NCBI GenBank assembly: GCA_933228895.1
Contig: OW121855.1
Coordinates: 34,486,698 to 34,550,697 of the forward strand
Source of the DNA: Platycnemis pennipes
Taxonomy: Eukaryota; Arthropoda; Insecta; Odonata; Platycnemididae
DNA: 64,000 bases
Direction: 5' to 3'
In this document: one piece after another, positions 25,376 to 37,942 of the stretch
Layout of the letters: each line of letters opens with the position of its first letter
Position numbering within the stretch: the first letter of the stretch is position 1
Notes under the pieces: generated by a model
Told to the model about the DNA's origin: nothing
What the model saw: the letters and a program-made list of their open reading frames with translations, nothing else
The model's database searches: none
Program-made: the position numbers and the translations under genes

Positions 25376-25870
25376 AGTTCATCATCATCATCATCATTAT
25401 TTCAATCCTAGGATTGATTTACTGCAGCCCTCCATTCTGCCCTATTCGGTGTTAATTCCCTCGCGCCCTGATATGTTTTCTCTTTCACGTCCTTCTTTAT
25501 TTGCCCTATATACTTGTCCCTGGGTTTTCCTCGCAGGATCTTCCCTTCAATTTTCACTTTATATTATATTTCTCACCAATCCACTGTGTCTCAAGGAATG
25601 TCCAATCCATCTGGTTCTTCTTTGCCGTAGGGTTTTCCATGTTGTCCTTTCTTCATGTTTTTCCGTACACCTCTTCGTTCCTCACTCTATCTGTCCATTT
25701 AATATTCAACATGCTCCTCCAGCATCATGTTTCGAAGGCTTCAATTCTTCCCTGGTCTGCTTTCCCGATGTTCCATGTCTCTGATCCATAGAGTGCCACG
25801 CTCCATACGAATGTTTTGATGAAGTGCTTCCTTGTTTTGCAGTCTTCTTCATGAACGCCTCCTTAGCTTG
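25376..25870 (-). mobile_element. LINE 3' end with reverse-transcriptase C-terminal region
   Basis: The minus strand reads TLWIRDMEHRE, then KIEGKILRGKPRDKYIGQIK and YQGARELTPNRAEWRAAVNQ with stops in between. R-G-x-P-R-x-x-Y-x-x-Q-I-K and the W-R-x-A-V-N-Q-S end are typical of the C-terminus of non-LTR element proteins. A (TGA)n tail follows at 25379-25400 on the plus-strand left side. The copy is 5' truncated and dead. Confidence 0.65.
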
Positions 25871-26208
25871 TGCTATTCTTCTCTTGATAAGTTAAAATGC
25901 GCATTATACAAGTTTCTAGTACAATGACTAAGCGCATAAAACGATCCTCAATGAACGGAAAACGAAAGCATGTTTATGGGTTAACTCCATCAGATTTATA
26001 AGCTAACGCTGAAGGCACCACTTGTTGGAATCGTTCGACATCCGTAAGGAATAAACAGTGAGGATTATATTCTGAGTTCATCCATCACAATTTATGACTA
26101 ATCCAATTATTTTTACTCATCAATATTTTGGATACTGATTGGCTAATTTCTTATAGGAGCTCATTTAAGGATAATAATTCGATATGTACTACTATAAAAA
26201 AGGGACAA

Positions 26209-26433
26209 GGGCCTAGGCCACGTTGAATCACCGGTTCCCGTCAGAACACCGTAGTTGAACAACGTTGGGCCGGGACGGAGGTTGAATGGGTGACCCTCCT
26301 CCATACCTCTACCGTGGTGCTCTTGTCCCATGTCTGCAAGTGGCGGGCAGGTTAAATGTGGGTTGGCACAATGGATCTAGAGAGGTCTAAGTGCCAGGGC
26401 ACTTCAGAAGCCCCCCACCAACCCCTCCATAAC
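26209..26433 (+). mobile_element. 5S-rRNA-derived SINE
   Basis: The head follows 5S rRNA: GCCTAGGCCACGTTGAATCA, CACCGGTTCCCGTCAGA, GTTGGGCCGGGAC and GAATGGGTGACC. The non-5S body (TGTCTGCAAGTGGCGGGCAG, then GGTTGGCACAATGGA to CACCCCTCCAT) is shared with 58952-59669. An imperfect ACTAYRAAAA-type repeat flanks it. It ends about 40 bp before the acceptor of copy 4. Confidence 0.8.
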
Positions 26434-26473
26434 TACGAAAAGAATACTAAGATAGCTGGGCATTAAATTTCAG

Positions 26474-26829
26474 GTGAATACGTCACTGCCATATTCTCGA
26501 CGCTCGCAGCTGTCCTCGGCACCGTTCTCCTTGTGCGCCTCATCATCTTTCTCTGCAGAAGACACCGACATCGCAAATGCCCGTACGACGTCAAAGTCGT
26601 GGAAGTGATCACGGTGGAGTCACATACGGGAACGGACCGCTCACCTTTCGCGACCCAGAACCACAACTACCAAACGATGGGAAGCACACCGTGCCATGCG
26701 CCAGGCCACTACGTACAAGAACCCGTAAGCAACACTGGCTACCCACCGCCGACGAGGGTCTGCGTGCAGGAGCCGGCTGCGGGTCCTTACGGGTCAAGTC
26801 CGGTGCCACCGACTCCGGCCTACCACTGA
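26474..26829 (+). CDS. Membrane PPxY-family protein copy 4, main exon
   Basis: With its start exon this gives 119 residues. The acceptor is AATTTCAG, phase 1. The membrane segment is EYVTAIFSTLAAVLGTVLLV through LIIFLC, then RRHRHRK. The juxtamembrane VKVVEVITVESHTG is almost identical to copies 1 and 2, followed by QNHNYQTMGSTPCHAPGHY, GYPPP and EPAAGPYGSSPVPP. It ends PVPPTPAYH, so the PPxY motif is broken. The 3' UTR shares ACAAGAGGTGACCCAAA-like sequence with copy 1, suggesting a closer duplication. AATAAA is at 27171. Confidence 0.85.
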
Positions 26830-27919
26830 CTGCCGTCTCTCAACTAGCGGACGGAAGTGAATTACCCGTAAAAGTGGACACCAGGAGGACATAAGGTGAC
26901 CCAAAACGACATACTGAATTTCCATTTCCCAGTGCTTGGTAGAGTGTATTATTTTACCTGAGAGCACTAATCAATAAGTGAATACATAACCCGCGAAAAA
27001 GAAGAGTGGGTCGCGTACATGTAATACTGGTACAAAATACTAAGAGACCAAAAAGGACGTAAGCATTCAAAACCGTGATTTAGGAGAGAAAAATCTCTAA
27101 CGTGGATTGAATTTACCACGTATATTGTGTTTCTAATGACATTTTACGCTTCCATCTATTTGTAATCATCAATAAAAAAGTTCCCAAAAGGAGAGTTATT
27201 TATTTTCCTTTGAAATATTATTTTGTTGACTCATTCGAACGTCATTTTTTTATTTGCCAGAATAGCATTTTGTCGAATTGTTTAGTCAAATTAGAGAACC
27301 AGCATCTTTAAAATTCATGAGTCTAAAACAATTGGCAATCTTTGAAAGGAATCAGACAATTAACATCCGATTCAGTCTACACAAGCAATAACCTCTTGCT
27401 ATTAGTGTTTGAATCTACAAATGCTTTTTGATTTCAAACAAGGTATCTAAATTATGTACTCAGCGTATCCGTTCTTCACAGAATACAAAAATAACTTCGC
27501 TGCGGACAATGGACATCCCCGTCCATTTGAAAGTACAGTCAATGCATAACTTCCTTCATCTAAGCCTCTCAGTATCACTCAGTGAGAAATGAGATTTACA
27601 ATAAAAATAAATCATTTTTACGGCAACAGAAGAATGATTATTAACCTTCCATTCGGATTTAATCACACCAAAACGTTTCTGGAATCCATTCATCCACGCT
27701 CAATGTACTACAGAGTAGTCGCAGAGGGTTTGATAAGTGATTATAATAACCCGAATTATTCCCAATTAGTAACGTTGTTGCTCTGTTATACTGTAAAACA
27801 ATCAAATATAATTGAACAATACTACACGGAATAAAATTTTCACTTCTTGTGAGGCAGGCATTATGGACAGCGACAGCCATCCGGATACGTTTGTGCTCCA
27901 GAAAAGATCACAGGAGGAT

Positions 27920-28228
27920 CGGGTTGGTGTGGTGGCTAGAGCAATGGCCTCTCATCTTGAGGGCCCGGGTTCGATTCCTGGCAGTGACAGATTTTTCCGT
28001 GGCAAACTGTCTACTTGATGGAGGGCATTTCAGGTTCAGTACTCCGTCCTTCGGATGGGACATTAAGCCGTGGTCCCCTTGGCGCCTGTCGTTAGGAGTA
28101 GGCTAATGCCGATTTCTCTCCACCCTTCCTGAAAACTCCTACCATTACCCACTTACCCACCTATCTTAATTGGCTCAAATGACCCCAGCTGTCGGTTGCC
28201 TCTCCTGAATAACTAACTAACTAATATT
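27920..28228 (+). mobile_element. tRNA-derived SINE with ACTA-repeat tail
   Basis: The head has GTGGTGGCTAGAGCAATGGC (box A) and GGGTTCGATTCCTGG (box B). The body contains CCGTCCTTCGGATGGGACAT followed by TAAGCCGTGGTCCCC, and the element ends in AACTAACTAACTAA. A clear, fairly complete copy. Confidence 0.75.
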
Positions 28229-29362
28229 CACGATAAAAGGTAGCATTTCCGGTATTTCTACACTTGCCGCACGGCTACAGAATAAGTCATTTGAAACTAG
28301 ACTCGACGTAAATCCTTTTCTCGCGTCAGTCCTTGTTCCTCAAGATACCAGAAAGTAAACATAAGACGAGATCATAATGCTACCACAGTGGTATTTTTTC
28401 AGGACATGGTCTAGTTTTATTGCTATTAATACTCTTAAACTGATTCGTTACAACACGGGGATATTTTTCAATAGCTATTACTCCTTGATGTGCTGAATCA
28501 AGTACAAATAAAACAAATCACTGAAAACACCGTGCTATCCCAACTCAAAATTCAAGCACAATTCACATAACACATCAATAGGCTTCCATTTAATACGAAT
28601 TAAAAGAATCAAATCTAGGTAAAAATTTTCTTAACAAGATAGAGAATTATTTTCAACAGAGGCTACTGTACACAAGATACCTTGTGAACCAAGCGTCTAA
28701 GTACCCATTGTAAAGGAGTAACGTTCGCGGACACTGCTGAAAGGTCGCTTGCTGATGATAGGGGGGACTACCTGGTATCACGCACAGCGAAAGAAGTGGC
28801 CTTTAGATGCACGAGCTTGAAGCAGTCTATCCGGTATTGTGTATACAGGCCCCAATGAACCATACGGTACATTCCATTCCGGTTTTCCAGGAAAAAGGGA
28901 CACTAAGGATTCCAGCAAAACGTATGGTTTCCAAATACTCTGACGTGCAATGCAAGTGAATTTTATTGCATCGACGTATGAGTGCTCATTATACACATAT
29001 ACGAATTATTATAAATAATTTTCAATTCAACTATTGCAAGTCAGTACAAAAATTCTAAGAAGGCAACGTCAAGCGGGGAGAAACATTTACTTTCACAAGA
29101 ATTCACTTATGATTTTGTAATTAACATAAGGCACTTGATTACTCAACACCGTTTACAGTCTAATTTTGCTAACACCAAACCCGCATTATCAATGAACGAA
29201 GACTTTGTTTTTCCACAAAGAAAACAAAGTGATCGTTCGTTGATAATAAATCGCTTCCATCAATTGATGGCCGATACCATCGAGTGTCAAACCCGCAGTT
29301 AGAATCCTGTTTCTCCAATGAACTAGACTTGTTAAATACTTTCTATGCGTCAACGAAGTGAA

Positions 29363-29470
29363 GAGGCCATCATCATCGGTCAACAATCCTAAGATTGGTT
29401 CGACGCAGCCCTCCACTCGATTCTTCTATCGGCCAACATCTTCATATTAACGTAATTCTTCTAGCGAAGA
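29363..29470 (-). mobile_element. LINE 3'-end fragment, family A, second copy
   Basis: CATCATCATCGG followed by CCTAAGATTGGTTCGACGCA and the CCCTCCACTCGATTCTTCTA stretch match 16608-16680. Confidence 0.55.
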
Positions 29471-32400
29471 GGTACTCATCACCAAAGGCACCTAACCCAA
29501 CATTTATAGGAAAAACTCAACGAGAAACTGTTCGCAAAATCTAGCATCTTTGAACATGTCTGTGCACACACAACATTAGATACGAAGTGCTGGCAGATAA
29601 GACTACTATACTTTCGCAAAACGTATGGAAACGGCACACGATTGAGAGGGCGATATTTTCCACGTTTAATCACACACATAATCTTGTGAACGCCAGGTAG
29701 TGCCCCAGTTGATAAAACGTCTACCAGTAAACCACAAATAATGGAGCCAGAATTAAATGATGGCTGTGGAAAATATTGTTGAATCTGGCAAGTTATAACA
29801 TAGGAAAACAGTTTTTAAGAACGGGTTTCATGTAATCGTTCCACTAAGCACACACATGCTGGAAATATTTTTTTTCCCATCCACGTCTAGTCTTCCGTCA
29901 TAAAGATGCTGCTTTAAGACTTGGCACATTTGGGCGATGCGGAGACAGTATTCACCGAGGGTAGGCGATGGTAAGTATGGTGAGGAGGCGATGCCTCGAA
30001 GGCCGTGTGTCTCAATCCTGATGTACTAGGGCAAAACGCGGCACTTTAACAGACTATAAACCTAATTCCCCTAAACGTAACATCCATCATTTTCCACCGA
30101 TGCTTACAGCTTCTGGGAATGGTTTATTGCGCCGACAACCATACTCAATGTGTCCCTTTCCTCCGCGAGTCAGCAAGTTAGAAGTACCCTTTGCCTATCC
30201 GCTTCGACCTCTACTACCAATAAGATATTCGAGACCATTTGGCTGATTGTGGACCGCTCAAAAGATAAGGGCAGATAAGAACCAACCCATTGCTTTTTGC
30301 CATCCAGCTCGCGACGTTCAACCTGTTACGCTGACCAGCCCCTCTCCACAATTGGAAAATTGACCAGCGCGTTAATCCTACCAACCCTAGTTAAGTTTTA
30401 AGGAGACTCTTAAAAGGGAGTCAATAAGAAATACAGACAAACTGATGCCGTACAAACAAATGTAACCTAACACTTAGCAACTGCTAAATATAGCGTATAT
30501 AGTTCAAGGACTTCGGGTGATAGATTTCAACCGTCATCAACTTCGAAATATTAAATGCCAGAATAACAAAAATTACAGTATAAATGCCATTTTGCATGGC
30601 AAATGCTCATGCGCATGAATTAATTCGCGAATGAAGTCAAATGATAACCTGAAATAGCTTCCGCTTAAGGGCGTTTTACAAGGCGAATGATCATAATGTA
30701 GTGCATGCAGTGCAATGTCAATAGTGCATGTTTGGTGATATTCACCCCCTGCTACACACCCTCGCGAAGGCTTGCAGGGTATGCGTATATGTAGTACATT
30801 CTAATAAATTCCTTGAATTTTCTGCGCTGAAAGGATGCGTAGTGGTAGGTCTATCGATAGTAGGTATGTACATACCGATTCACGAGAAATGTCCGACCAA
30901 CGCAGCTGCTTCGAAGCTCGGAATGGTTTTTTAACGCCGTCTGATATACGTGATTGATGAAATAAAGTATTGTTGTATGTGGTAATTACAATATCCATGA
31001 AATAAAGATTTTTAGAGACTGAGTTTTAGTTCATATGAAGTGAAGTAGAGCTAATAATGAGGGATCGCTATAGTTTAATTTTCGTATCCACTGCTACAGT
31101 GGTCCACATTACAATGGTGGCAGGCACGATTTTGTCGGAGGAAGCTTGAAGGAGGCAGATAAGAGAGGAGAAATAGAGGTCGAGGTATGCTAAGTCTGAT
31201 TCAAAATGAACTGTTATTAAAAGACTGTAAGGCCTGTCGTAATTTATTGAGAAAAACACTGGAGCAATGGGGTCGTTTACCAAATTTTTTTTATTTCCGA
31301 ATCTGGTAGATTTCGTAAAATAAAAAGACCCGTATTTTTCCGTTTTTTGATCCGTCAATTATTTCCCGAGTCATAAGCGGCGAAAAACTGATGTTTTTAA
31401 CCCTTTCGGAAAAGTGGGTGTGGTGCAACCTCTGACGTCATCGACATCGTCCAATTACAACTGAGCCCGCGAAGCTACTTTGCCTTATCGCAATGGGGGT
31501 ACACAGCTGACTCGGCCAATCGGAGCTATTGTGACAGCATCTGTACGATCAGACCTTCCGGGAATCCACGTCCACTCCCTTCCCTCCCCTAAAAGCAGTC
31601 AAGGACGGGAGGAAAATGACGTCAATGTTATCACAGCAGCATTTTCGGTAGGCGTCACCTTTTGCTTATTTTAATTTTTGGTTTATGAGTGAACGGTTGT
31701 GGTTAGAAGATTAATTTTTTCACTAAAATTCTTTTTTTGTTTCCATCTAACGATTTCGTGTACAAAATTGCGATTTCGGTTCCGAGTAAATGTCCCCATT
31801 GCATTCTATATTAAATCTCACCAGACATGATTATGAAAGATCGGGCACGATTACGAGAGGAGCGATTTCTGTGACAAGAGGTATAAGGTGACATACCTTA
31901 TCCCTTTGATTTACATGATGATCATTATAATGGTGTTTTACAATTTGTTTCTGGCTAGCTGTCACGCTAAGATTTTTAGTGACGGGTGAATCGTATCCAC
32001 GACCATACACTGACCCTGATTACTCAACAAGAATTCGTGAGGGTAAAAGTACTTAAATTATGCTTGAAGTGTGTCTATATCTATGGAATAAGCAAGTGAA
32101 CTATTCAACGTTAAATAAGAGTTATTTATTTTAATTTTTCCTAGTTGATGGTAGTTGTGATTACAAAAAACAATTAGGTGAAATCCTCTTGAATGCCATA
32201 AGAGCCGTTGGAAATATTTTAAGGCTTTTTTTTCGGTTCTAGTTTTAATGTTATGCTCTAATATTTTATTGCTTTATACTTGTAACAAGAATAATCAAAA
32301 GAATCGAATATCTATATAAAAATTAAAATCTGGCTTCGCCCAAAACGTTATCAATTGATGAACTTTACCATGAGCATGAATATTATCTATAAGAATTATA

Positions 32401-34169
32401 TATACTCCATGGGAACACCAATAAATTAGATAAGTACGAAGAGTACAACTAATTGGAACTCGTCTCACACTTCGTTTAGAAGAGTTGTCTTAAAACATTA
32501 ATGACTCTCTTGAAATATTCTTTTACGGTAAGGCTCAACAACCCCCAAATATGTCCTAATATAATAGCTAATTTCCAATTCAACTTTAAACAAGTTGAAG
32601 AGAGAATTAGTCAAATTTTTCAACGGCCCGATTGCCTAGGAATGTAAAAGTACTGATGTAGTGAAAAATAAATAAGACATTGCAGGCCCTGGAAAAAATG
32701 GTGACATAACTACCCAGCTAGCACAAGGGAAACGGTCTCCTGAAAAAATGTAAGCGATTCCGGGGAAATGGTAACCCTTTCATGTCCCTCATTTCTTCAG
32801 TTTTGGAGAGTACCCCCCTACCACTTCCGCTTCCTTCCGAGGACAACACTTCCCCATTCGGAAATTAAATTATTCCAAAAATTAGTATGTGGAGACTGAA
32901 CGATCACAGCAATCATTTTAATTGCTACCAGATTTAATTGCTACACATACGGTTAACTATAAGACTAATTTGACAATTACTAATACAGTGATTTCACTGA
33001 CTGTATCCCGAAAAGCGGAAGCGCTGAAGTCCCGGCGATCGCCATTATAGTTTGGTAGCGCAATAATGCTCCTTGTTGGCAAGGTGATAGAATCCTTTTA
33101 ACACCTTGCCTTGTTGATGCCTGCCGGTTCTATTAATTTCGTGGGAAACTGCCTCTCTTTTCACCTGTTTTAGGTAAGTACCTACTGATTTATTGCGTCT
33201 CCAAGACAATTTTTGTGGCTTTATCATGATTTCGCCTAGCCTGTACTTTACACTCCCGTCTATGTCTATTGTGGGGCATTTATAGCAATAAATTATTATG
33301 TAACTATAATCCTCGCGTATAAATAAATAATCATCTAGTTATAAATACTAGTGCGCTTATGTGTTATATCTTGAAAGAACAATTCCATTATGGACGTATA
33401 TGAGAGGTTATCACAAGAGTCGAAAACATTGTGTGCAATTGCATCGTGATACCTGTATTAAAGGCAATAAATTGCAATATCCACGGATTTCTTTTTTCTT
33501 TCATTGCTGCGTAGAAGTACAACTGTTCACGGTGAGATGAGCGGCATCAACCCGAATGGCCTTACACGTTATGTTAATTGAAACTATATCATACCTACCT
33601 ACACATAAATGTTAACATTAGCCATAGCTATGGTTGCTCGGTAATGACTTCTCGCGTTTTGCCCTAAAGTTTTCGTTGGGTAATAATTGACTAATAATAA
33701 TTGATAATAGTGACTAAAGTCACTAGGCATTCCATTGATATCCACGGGTGGTGTTTAGTACTATCTACTGATGAATGACATCTATCAAATTGATGTTTTT
33801 TTTCAAAATTTATTAGCTAATGATCATTACATGTTATTTTATTGACCCCTGGTCCCTTTTTATCTGAGTGGATGCAAGTGTTCTGCTATCTCAAACCATT
33901 GTTTACATCCATGTTAATCCACTCATTTATGTGTTTTCTTGATCCAAAGTTCTTTTACTTTTCAGGCTCGGATAAGTTCCTTGACGTTCAGTGTAGCTGG
34001 GAAATGCAGTTTCTTCCCTGTGGGCAGATATATTTGTAGCTTCGCCGTCATGATTATCTGATGCTCCTTGTTCTTATTTGTTGTTAAATAAACTAATATT
34101 AGAAAATATGTTTTTATTAACAATTTTGGGTTGGTGTCCGTAGCTTACCGCTGACAGTACGTATAATTG

Positions 34170-34183
34170 CCAGTAGATGGCGC
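34170..34183 (+). promoter_or_regulatory. CTCF-type insulator motif
   Basis: CCAGTAGATGGCGC matches CCASYAGRKGGCRS at every position, and contains the AGATGGCGC core used by insect CTCF. It sits between copies 4 and 5. A single motif proves nothing about binding. Confidence 0.4.
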
Positions 34184-35370
34184 AAAGGTTCACCAATTCA
34201 CGTCAATCTGCAGATTCGGGGGAGACGGTTCGCCCTGTGCTAGCTGGGTAGGTACCTAGCGACGTTAGCTCCATCAGGTACACTTCCAGGGGAGCATTAA
34301 CGACTACTCAACATCGAAATCACTAAATTCACGGGTCTGCGAGAAGCATGCACTGTCTGAAATCGTGGGTGATATCCAATTGTGCTAAAAATATCCGATT
34401 TAATTAGGCGTAATTTTTAGACCTTAATATGATATCATAAAAAGGGTACTTTTATCTTCAATCACTACAACGATTATCTCAGATTGAAGTCCGCCATTTT
34501 CATAACATCAGCATTATGCCAGAGAATGTTTAAAAGTGACTTTCGTAATATAAATATCACAAATCTCAATATTTCACCGCAGTGAAGCTTCGCGAGAAAC
34601 CCTATCGCGCTCATCTCAATGCTTCAGCACGTTATTGTCTAACATTCACTAAAATTGTTTTCTTCGGAGAGATACTAAATATTTTCCATGGAAAATAAAA
34701 TACACAATTAATTTCGTCCTCCCAAAGAAAATCGGCCGTATGAACGTCTGGAGTGCAACTATATTTTCTTGAATTTCCTTAAAGGCCTACTTTCACCACT
34801 CTAATAGTCAGCATATATGCTAAGTCTCTGGACTCAACTACCTCGTTAATTTTCCCTGCGGGTAAAGCACATCTACCATTGGCTATTCGTCCTATCAAAG
34901 AAAATATCGCCCCGCAACCTTCTCATATCACCCAAGCTTTAGACAATGTACTCACCATTCATTGCCAGTTAGGTCAACCGCAGCAAAAAATATTTCAATT
35001 ACGAACGAAATAGCTTTCTAAATTAAGAGAGACAATTTTGTCTCCGTAAAACAACCATCAGTATGCAACAGATATTCTACAGAAAAGGCAGAAGAATATT
35101 ATGAACCGTAACCCTTAACGTGAATTATACCAGCCGAAGTAAGTAGAAGAAGTTCAATGATTAGAGCCGCAATGATTTTAAAACCTAAACAAAGCATCTT
35201 TGTACAGAGAGAGAGAGAAATGAACCACTCGCCAACAGCTGTCTCTTCCTTGATGTGTTTGCACTAACATGAGTACGCCGGATGACCCAAGGGGCACTGC
35301 CATTGTTTTCGAAATCAATCATGAGGTGAAATCGTAGAAAGGGGATAAATGCATAAAATAGACAGGTGAA

Positions 35371-35445
35371 GGCGACGAGGAGAGGGGGAAGTACACCCAA
35401 AAACACTCACGCCTGATCAGATAAGAAAGAAGCGCACATGACTTC
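35371..35445 (+). promoter_or_regulatory. Shared promoter block of copy 5
   Basis: GACGAGGAGAGGGGGAAGTA, then CTCACGCCTGATCAGATAAGA (AGATAAGA at 35419-35426), aligned with the other blocks. The GATA site is 160 bp before the ATG. Confidence 0.6.
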
Positions 35446-35578
35446 GAGAGCAAATGACACACACCCTGACCCAGAACGCCGTCACTACCCTCTGGTGGAC
35501 ACTATCCTCCTCCGTGCTTCATTCAGCAGCTGAGGATCCAAGAAGGTCGATCGCACATCGTATGAGAACCTCAGGAGT

Positions 35579-35582
35579 ATGA
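35579..35582 (+). CDS. Membrane protein copy 5, start exon
   Basis: ATGA followed by GTACGT, a weaker donor than in the other copies. It joins 37573 as A|AT (Asn) in phase 1. An upstream ATG at 35562 opens a short frame that ends by overlapping this start. Confidence 0.55.
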
Positions 35583-35722
35583 GTACGTATGTGAAATATA
35601 CCGAAGTTTACACACTTAAGCACCAACATTTTATTAATAAGAATTTGAATTTTAAACTTAATTAATAGCACTATTTATTTGAACTAGAAATAGAATATTA
35701 TTTATTTAAAATAATAACTGTA

Positions 35723-35968
35723 AGAGAGCGAGACCCTTCTTCGCTCCTTCGCCACGCACTTAACCTGCAAACACCTATAGTTTCAACTATAGGTGTGCAG
35801 GTTAAGCGAGTTAAGGTTATAGTGAGAGAGCAACGATAGAGAGAGAGAAGCGAGTCGACCGGAAATGGGAGGAATGTGGCAGGTGGGAGGGAGCGGGTGG
35901 AAAGTTGCAACTATAGGTGTTTGCAGGTTAAGTGCGTGGCGAAGGAGCGAAGAAGGGTCTCGCTCTCT
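35723..35968. mobile_element. MITE with ~60-bp identical TIRs and TA duplication
   Basis: The inverted ends AGAGAGCGAGACCCTTCTTC... are identical through about 60 bp, to ...AACACCTATAGTT, and are flanked by TA on both sides (35721-35722, 35969-35970), as for Tc1/mariner-type insertions. The 246-bp size excludes a transposase. It lies in the intron of copy 5. The perfect arms suggest a recent insertion. Confidence 0.85.
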
Positions 35969-37572
35969 TACATAACACTATTAATAAGGTACTAAAGGAT
36001 AACGGTGAAATTGAATCGACAATTTTAATTCTAATTTTATAACAATAAAAAAGGTTTTAGAACTAATCAATAATAATTGCAATTTCTGAATGACGAACTT
36101 GTGCAAACATTTCAACGCAAGAAACCCAAGGGAGGGAGAAATGATGACGGAGAGAGAAGAAAGCCAAAGATGGAGAAGATAGGGGAAAGTTGTGACAACT
36201 TAACAGGAGGAAAATTTTCGTCCAAGTCAACTATTTCCATTTGTGTCAACTAGCATCACCCTTGATCAATCCCGTGCATTATCCATGCAAATATTAAGTC
36301 TAAGCAATCAGTTGACCAACTCATATGAGCACAGTTATGAAATTTTAAAATAGTTTACTATATAAAAAGCCTTCATGAAGTCAACAAATCAGGCAAACAT
36401 TACTCTCTACTTTCAATAAATTCTAGGTCCCTTTCAACTAGTAACTACAAGCGCACGTGCACCACGATTCACTTTTTGATGCCCTAATTACCTGGATATT
36501 AAATTATTTATATACTTACGTTCAGTACCTAACTAAATGCTGGCTAAGAATACATTCGCATTGATTTCTTCTAAAATAAACGTCTGTTTCCGTAGAAATA
36601 CCGAACTATATCGTGCAGTTAAGTCAGAAGGCGTTTCTGGTCACGTGATTTTCGTCAATTTTCGGGAACATTTTAATCTTTGTGGTGGGCATAGAACATT
36701 CTGGCTTACATATTTAAATTTGTGAGAAAATTTCGTATCAAGTGCATCATAAATACACGAGAAACAAAGTTCATGCATATTCCCCACTCATGAGATTACC
36801 AAGGGGGAGGAATCGACAATAGGATCTAAGGGAATAGATGTAAATCAAGAACAATTATAAAAAGCATAGGACTCCACTACTCCACTTGAATTTTTGAGGA
36901 AGGAGACGAGCACGGAGTAAAGTCTTGGTGACATGGCAACGGGGAAGACAGTTAAGGGTTTGCTCTCCGTGGACCATGGGCAACAGCACAGTGTAAGCCA
37001 ACCAAATAAATAATTGTAATTTTTTCCTAAATTCACTTCGCGGGAAAGGTTTAAACTAACTTATTTTTAAATATCTGAGAAATTGTATTTTCAATTCTGA
37101 GGTTACTTAATTTCTTGAAATTAATATTGAATAATTTACTTTTTATGCGTTTTTAAAGATCAGATGCCCATCTGCGGTAATTTCTGTCAAATGCATACGA
37201 ACGAAGAGACTTTTAATAAGGAGGGTAGGAAAAGGGAATTGGTAGGGAAAGTGATAAAAAGAGTTGAAGGAGGGCTTCAAAAGAGGTAAAGAGGTTTTCG
37301 ATGTGGGGATAGCAACGAGTAACCGCGACACATGAGGAAAAGAATGGATTTTTTCGGAAGACATGAAGGGAGATAAAATACATAAAATGTTCGAGAGGGA
37401 AGCAGGACACGAGAAAGAAGTTCTAGATGATAAATTTGGGAGCAAGAAATCTTAGCCACGGACCCTCAGAAACCCTAACATCATCGGTAGAAAACATTTG
37501 CATGGCATATTTTCCTGAATGTATCACGAAGGCGTGTGCCAAAGACACTAACGACTCAACGTTTGCTTGCAG

Positions 37573-37892
37573 ATCCCATAATCAGCTACGTGGGCGGATC
37601 CTTGGGAGCCGCCGTCACATTTGGAATAATCGTGAAGGTCATTCGTTGTATCCGCGCAAGACGCCGGAAGGACACAGCCGTCCCTCGAGTCATCCAAGTG
37701 GCCGCCTGTGACCCACGACCCGAGCCTATTCCACACGTGATTTTCCATCAGAATCTACTCCTTGCGAAGAGTCAAATGCCAGTTATTAATGTCGAACATT
37801 CCGTGAACTCGACTGGACACCCTCCTGCAATAAAGGACCACGCGGATACGGGCCTCGAAGTTTACACTCAGACGCCATCAACTAATAACTAA
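37573..37892 (+). CDS. Membrane protein copy 5, truncated tail
   Basis: With its start exon this gives 107 residues. The acceptor is GCTTGCAG, phase 1. The membrane segment is PIISYVGGSLGAAVTFGIIV with VIRCI, then RARRRK. The juxtamembrane region has drifted to VPRVIQVAACDPRPEP, but a SQMPVIN, a GHPPA and a final tail are recognisable. A TAA at 37890 ends the frame; the same frame continues for 19 codons (ATYGALTPVPPEQTRYPLK), clearly the remnant of the APYG...PPPTY tail. So it is either a functional shortened protein without PPxY or an early pseudogene. AATAAA occurs at 37986 and 38002. Confidence 0.75.
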
Positions 37893-37942
37893 GCAACTTA
37901 CGGCGCATTGACTCCTGTGCCGCCGGAGCAGACTCGCTACCC

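Larger units (their letters stand above)
28240..35360. other. 7-kb stretch between copies 4 and 5
   Basis: No gene is supported. It contains a LINE tail (29363-29470), two TGACGTCA palindromes (31433-31440 and 31617-31624), an AGATAAGGGCAGATAAG doublet near 30258, and a perfect match to the CTCF consensus at 34170-34183. The rest is AT-rich. Confidence 0.4.

Noticed and set aside
3091..28000. tRNA genes
   Set aside because: Box A/B-like heads are present at several sites, but arms and anticodon regions do not fold properly and they continue into repeated SINE bodies.
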